From assembly GCA_000963575.1 (NCBI GenBank), contig CP011077.1:1984001-2048000 (forward strand): 64,000 bases of DNA, given 5' to 3'. Position numbers and translations under genes: made by a program. The first letter of the stretch is position 1. Each line of letters begins with the position of its first letter. The DNA comes from Klebsiella michiganensis. Lineage in GTDB: Bacteria > Pseudomonadota > Gammaproteobacteria > Enterobacterales > Enterobacteriaceae. Below are positions 60,496 through 64,000 of the stretch, piece by piece. Under the pieces are notes generated by a model. It did not search any database and had not been told where the DNA came from. It saw only the letters and a program-made list of their open reading frames with translations.

Positions 60496-61395
60496 TTACG
60501 CCAGTTTTCTCCGCCACGGCAGCCACTGCTCGGGTTTCGCAAACATCACCAGGTTACCCAGCAGAATCATCACCAGCCCCAGCACCGCATTTGCGTGCCA
60601 GACGTAGCCTTCGTAAAGCGTCGACAGCGTCAGCGCCACCAGCGGGAAAAGCAGCGTGCTGTAGGCGGCCTGACTGGCGCCGATCCGGCCAATCAGCGTG
60701 AAATAGGCGCCAAAGGCTATCACCGAACCAAAAATCGCGAGATAGAGCAGGGAACCGATGTAGCGCAGGGTCAAATCCGGCATAAACGACTCGCCGCTCG
60801 CCAGCGCCACCATGCCCATAATCGCGGTGCCGTAAAACATCGCATAGGTATTGGTTGACAGCGTTTCCAGGCCCCGGCTTTGGTGGCGGGCGCTGATCAT
60901 ATTCCCCAGCGAAAAACCAAAGGTGCCAAGCGCGCTAAGGCCGATGCCGTTCAGCAGCGAAGGTGCCATTTGTGTCGCCGCGAGATCGTGCCAGAACAGG
61001 GCCACGATGCCCGCAATGCCCAGCGCCGCGGCGGGTAAAACCCGGGGAGAAGGTTTCTTGCGGAAGAACAGAAAATTGTTGAAGGCGTTAAACAGTACGG
61101 CCATCGAGAAGATAACCGACTCCAGGCCGGAGCTGATATAGGCCGCCGCGTGGTAGAAGCAGAAAAAGTTGAAGCCGAACACGCAGGCGCCCTGCAGGAC
61201 GCAAAACAGGTGGTCTTTCAGCCCGATGCGCTTCAGGCGGCCCAGGGCAAGCAGCACGACGAGCATTACCACCGCCGCAACGGCAAAGCGCCAAAAAATG
61301 GAAACGGGGACCGAGACCACTCCCTGTTGCATATAAATGGCTATCCAGGTTGTCCCCCAAATCACCACCACCAGAATATAAAGCAAAGCGTTCAT
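60496..61395 (-). CDS. EamA-family drug/metabolite transporter
   Basis: A 299-residue, ten-helix DMT-superfamily exporter with two EamA repeats (about 3-130 and 148-285). It starts MNALLYILVVVIWGTTWIAIYMQQG, which contains the usual WG(S/T)T(W/F)xA motif. The substrate is unknown; relatives export amino acids and metabolites. It is divergent from an AraC-family regulator gene 148 bases away, which probably controls it. Confidence 0.88.
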   Translation of the reverse strand: MNALLYILVVVIWGTTWIAIYMQQGVVSVPVSIFWRFAVAAVVMLVVLLALGRLKRIGLKDHLFCVLQGACVFGFNFFCFYHAAAYISSGLESVIFSMAVLFNAFNNFLFFRKKPSPRVLPAAALGIAGIVALFWHDLAATQMAPSLLNGIGLSALGTFGFSLGNMISARHQSRGLETLSTNTYAMFYGTAIMGMVALASGESFMPDLTLRYIGSLLYLAIFGSVIAFGAYFTLIGRIGASQAAYSTLLFPLVALTLSTLYEGYVWHANAVLGLVMILLGNLVMFAKPEQWLPWRRKLA

Positions 61396-61543
61396 TGTTG
61401 TTCTCGTCAGTCAAAACCAGATGAAGAGTATCCATTTATCCCCCTGAAACGGCTTTCATCCTGGCTGGCGACTTGCATATTCTTGCGGTTTTTTTTTACG
61501 GTGGCAGTGGCGACGGCGGCGCGCAGTCCTTACACTAGCCATT

Positions 61544-62440
61544 ATGTTCCAGAAGCCGACTCCCGCTATGACCGCGCCCTATCACGCCTTTGAAAACCTG
61601 CAGCAGCACAAAGCCCGCCTGAACGGCAGCGTTCAGCTTGGCTCAGGGATTCAGCTTGCCGCCTGGTCCAACGGAAATGACTGTATTACCCAGCGCTGCG
61701 ATCACCACACCCTTAGCCTGTACGTTACTGAAGGGTACGAAACCTACCAAAAAACGGCGTCGGGCTGGCGCAACGGCGGCGGGCCGGACCGCTTCTGCAT
61801 CATGCCGGAGGACAGTGAATCGACGTGGGATGTGCGGGATGACTTTTCGTTTGTGCACCTGTATTGCACCGACGAGCACCTGAAAGAGATTGCCGCGCAG
61901 ATTTGGGACCGCAGTCCGGCGGCCATTAACCTTGATGAAAAAACGTTTGCCGACGACCCGCGCATTACCCAGCTTTATCGCCACTTCCTGCTGAGTAGCG
62001 ACTGGCAGCAGCGGGCGAACCACCTGACGCTAAGCACGGCTTCCACGCTGTTGTTGACGCATCTGGTGCAGCATTACAGCAGCGTGCAGTGGAAGCTGCC
62101 GACGGTGCGCGGTGGGCTGTCGCCTGCGGTGCTGCGCAATGCACAGGCGTATATCGAGCAGAACCTGAGCGAAGCGCTGACCCTCAGCGAGCTTGCCCGA
62201 CTGGCGGATCTCAGCGAATACCACTTTGCACGCATGTTTAAACAGTCCACCGGCCAGGCGCCACATCAGTACGTTATGCAGCGCAGAATGGCGAAGGCGG
62301 AAACCCTGGTGCGCCAGGGGAAACTGCCGCTGACGGATATCGCTATGGCCTGCGGGTTCAGCTCGCCCAGCCACTTCAGCAACCGCTTTAAAAGCGTCTT
62401 CGGCGCAACGCCCTCGCAGCTACGCGCGCTTAAGCCCTGA
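61544..62440 (+). CDS. AraC-family transcriptional regulator
   Basis: A 298-residue regulator with an N-terminal effector region (about 20-180) and the C-terminal double HTH (about 193-295: LTLSELARLADLSEYHFARMFKQSTGQAPHQYVMQRRMAKAE and DIAMACGFSSPSHFSNRFKSVFG). The start could be ATG 61544 or ATG 61568; neither has a good ribosome-binding site. It is divergent from the EamA exporter and overlaps the convergent ydcO by 21 bases. Confidence 0.9.
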   Translation: MFQKPTPAMTAPYHAFENLQQHKARLNGSVQLGSGIQLAAWSNGNDCITQRCDHHTLSLYVTEGYETYQKTASGWRNGGGPDRFCIMPEDSESTWDVRDDFSFVHLYCTDEHLKEIAAQIWDRSPAAINLDEKTFADDPRITQLYRHFLLSSDWQQRANHLTLSTASTLLLTHLVQHYSSVQWKLPTVRGGLSPAVLRNAQAYIEQNLSEALTLSELARLADLSEYHFARMFKQSTGQAPHQYVMQRRMAKAETLVRQGKLPLTDIAMACGFSSPSHFSNRFKSVFGATPSQLRALKP

Positions 62441-63586
62441 AAGCGCGGTGTAACAAACGCCCCCGGCGATCACGCCCCAAAATGCAGAGCTGACGCCCAG
62501 CAGATTGACGCCCGAGGCGGTGACCAAAAACGTCACGATGGCGGAATCCCTGTCACGCTCATGGTTCAGCGCCTGGTGCAGGCTGCCGGCAATGGTGCCC
62601 AGCAGGGCAAGCCCGGCGAGGGTATGGATCCAGGCGAGCGGCAGCGCCGTCAGCAGGGTCGAAATCGCTCCGCCAAACACCCCGGCCAGTAAATAAAACG
62701 CCCCCGCGGCAGCGGCGGCCAGCCAGCGTTTGTCTTTGTCCGGATGCGCTTCCGCGCTCTGACATATCGCGGCGGTAATGGCGGCGATGCAAACCGAAAA
62801 CACCCCGAACGGCGCCAGAAGCAGGGCAATTAACGCCGTCACGACGATCAAGGGCGACACCGGCACCTTGTAGCCGGAAGCCGCCAGCGTGGCGACGCCG
62901 GGAGCATTTTGCGAGGCCATCGTCACCAGGAAGAAGGGCACGCCGATGCCCAGCAGGCTGGCGAGACTAAACGAGGGGGCGATGAACTCAGGCACCGCGA
63001 CAGAAACCGGGACGCTCCCGGCGGTAAGTTCGCCGCTGGCAAAGCAAATCAGCAGGCCAATAAGCATGGCGACAACCACCGCATAGCGAGGCGCAAAAAC
63101 CTTCGCCAGCAGCCAGCCGGCCAGCATACTGACGCACAACAAAAAGTGACCCTGTAACGAAGTGAACGTATCCAGGCCAAAGCGCAGCAGAACCCCGGCC
63201 AGCATGGCGGCGGAGAGCGTGGGGGGGATCAGGCGCATCAGCCTGGCGAACAGCCCGGTCACGCCGCACATCAGGATCAGCAGCGAAGCGAAAATAAAAA
63301 TGCCCACCGCCTCGTTCAGGCTGTAGCCCGGCAGGCTGGTGGCCAGCAGCGCCGCGCCCGGCGTGGACCAGGCCGTGAGTATCGGCGCGCGATACCACAG
63401 CGTTAATCCCAGCGTGCTGATGCCCATCGCCAGCCCCAGCATCGTTAGCCAGCCGGCGATTTGGGGTGGGCTCGCGCCTGCGGCATCGGCCGCTTGCCAG
63501 ATAATGGCGGCGGAGCTGGCATAGCCGACCAGGACGGCAACGAAACCGGCCAGGACAGTGGGAAACGGCGGGAGATAAAGGCGCAT
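62420..63586 (-). CDS. ydcO: YdcO, BenE-family transporter
   Basis: A 388-residue membrane protein with about 12 helices, of the benzoate:H+ symporter (BenE) family, NCS2-like fold. It begins MRLYLPPFPTVLAGFVAVLVGYASSAAIIWQAA, with SQNAPGVATLAASGY conserved. The substrate in enterobacteria is unproven. The ATG at 63586 is preferred over an upstream in-frame start lying in the ydcN promoter. It is divergent from ydcN, as in E. coli. Confidence 0.94.
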   Translation of the reverse strand: MRLYLPPFPTVLAGFVAVLVGYASSAAIIWQAADAAGASPPQIAGWLTMLGLAMGISTLGLTLWYRAPILTAWSTPGAALLATSLPGYSLNEAVGIFIFASLLILMCGVTGLFARLMRLIPPTLSAAMLAGVLLRFGLDTFTSLQGHFLLCVSMLAGWLLAKVFAPRYAVVVAMLIGLLICFASGELTAGSVPVSVAVPEFIAPSFSLASLLGIGVPFFLVTMASQNAPGVATLAASGYKVPVSPLIVVTALIALLLAPFGVFSVCIAAITAAICQSAEAHPDKDKRWLAAAAAGAFYLLAGVFGGAISTLLTALPLAWIHTLAGLALLGTIAGSLHQALNHERDRDSAIVTFLVTASGVNLLGVSSAFWGVIAGGVCYTALSGLKRA

Positions 63587-63599
63587 ATTTGACTCGTTG

Positions 63600-63663
63600 T
63601 GCGTTATAACGTCCGGGGAATATAGCATCGTGCGTTATAGCGCACAAGGCGCTATACTGCGCC
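63600..63663. promoter_or_regulatory. Repeated GCGCTATA-type boxes between ydcO and ydcN
   Basis: Three related sites: TGCGTTATAACG (63600-63611), TGCGTTATAGCGCA (63631-63644) and GGCGCTATACTGCGCC (63648-63663), the third inverted. They are placed to control both genes and are plausible binding sites for the XRE regulator YdcN. Confidence 0.55.
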
Positions 63664-63680
63664 CTCAACGGGAGGAGAGA

Positions 63681-64000
63681 ATGGACATAGCGCAACATCT
63701 GGCGAACACCCTGAAAAGCCTGCGCCAGGCCAGAGGCTGGAGTCTGACCTTCGCGGCGGAGCAAACCGGCGTATCTAAAGCCATGCTCGGGCAAATCGAA
63801 CGCAACGAATCCAGCCCCACCGTCGCGACATTATGGAAAATTGCCACCGGCTTCAACGTGCCGTTTTCGGTGTTCCTTGAGGCGGAAGCCGCTCCCGCTC
63901 GCCCGGTATTTGATCCGCAGCACAGGGAAATGGTGGTGGTGCCGATTTTCCCTTATGACCCGCAGCTGCGCTTCGATCATTTCTCTATCCGGCTCGCACC
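63681..64000 (+). CDS. ydcN: YdcN, XRE-family cupin regulator (N-terminal part)
   Basis: The first 106 codons; the gene runs off the window. The HTH (about residues 8-62: LKSLRQARGWSLTFAAEQTG, SKAMLGQIERNESSPTVATL) is nearly identical to E. coli YdcN, and a cupin domain follows (IFPYDPQLRFDHFSIRLAP). A GGAGGAGA site precedes the ATG. It is divergent from ydcO and probably regulates it. Confidence 0.93.
   Translation, partial: MDIAQHLANTLKSLRQARGWSLTFAAEQTGVSKAMLGQIERNESSPTVATLWKIATGFNVPFSVFLEAEAAPARPVFDPQHREMVVVPIFPYDPQLRFDHFSIRLA

Noticed and set aside
1..64000. matS sites (GTGAC-N3-GTCAC) and dif, expected in a terminus region
   Set aside because: No full-length match was found by eye on either strand; only half-sites inside genes. 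A pattern search could still find degenerate sites.
1..64000. Prophage, insertion sequence, CRISPR array, tRNA or rRNA genes
   Set aside because: No transposase, integrase, cas or phage genes, no regular spacer repeats and no tRNA cloverleaf was recognised.

Overview
The window is enterobacterial chromosome from the replication-terminus side of the genome. Evidence: it carries tus with an adjacent TerB-type Ter site, and almost every housekeeping gene is a close match in sequence and order to Escherichia coli genes (rsxABC, ydgK, cnu, ydgJ, add, malYXI, ydgA, manA, fumAC, tus, rstBA, folM, ydgI, ydgH, pntAB, uspE, fnr, ogt, smrA, ydcIJ, opgD, rimL, ydcK, tehAB, ydcL, ydcO, ydcN). Many proteins differ enough from E. 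coli, and the accessory genes differ enough in content, that this is another genus of Enterobacteriaceae; I cannot name it. No phage, insertion sequence, CRISPR array, rRNA or tRNA gene was seen.

Layout. 1-3.5 kb: start of the Rsx electron-transport operon, ydgK, the Hha-like cnu and oxidoreductase ydgJ. 3.5-6.5 kb: a two-partner-secretion-type outer-membrane transporter beside a very low-complexity lipoprotein gene. 6.9-14 kb: bile-acid-symporter-like YfeH paralogue, add, an acetyltransferase, a methyltransferase, an atypical POT-family transporter with a PHP metallohydrolase gene. 14-19.6 kb: an Ail/OmpX-like porin-fold protein and the malY-malX/malI locus, malY being frameshifted. 19.7-29 kb: ydgA, manA, fumA, fumC, tus/Ter and the RstBA two-component system. 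29.2-36 kb: folM (no normal start codon), ydgI, ydgH and pntAB. 36-39.6 kb: uspE, fnr, ogt, smrA. 39.6-52 kb: ydcI/ydcJ, an inserted esterase/LysR/aminotransferase/binding-protein cluster, then opgD, rimL, ydcK and tehAB. 52-59.7 kb: an inserted block flanked and punctuated by REP-like palindromes (peptidase T paralogue, peptide-binding protein, a beta-glucoside PTS operon and its RpiR regulator). 59.7-64 kb: ydcL, an EamA transporter with an AraC regulator, ydcO and the start of ydcN.

How genes work together: fumA/fumC are two fumarases of the TCA cycle; PntAB makes NADPH from NADH using proton-motive force; Fnr (with a self-binding site) and RstBA are global regulators; MalI represses malXY through two operators; the PTS enzymes IIC and IIB with a family-4 glycosidase form a phospho-beta-glucoside pathway, probably controlled by an RpiR protein with two DNA-binding domains through three matching inverted repeats. 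The features most worth a second look are the TpsB/lipoprotein pair, the folM start, the malY frameshift, a family of four clustered palindromic elements at 14.6-21.5 kb and the duplicated-HTH RpiR regulator with its operators.
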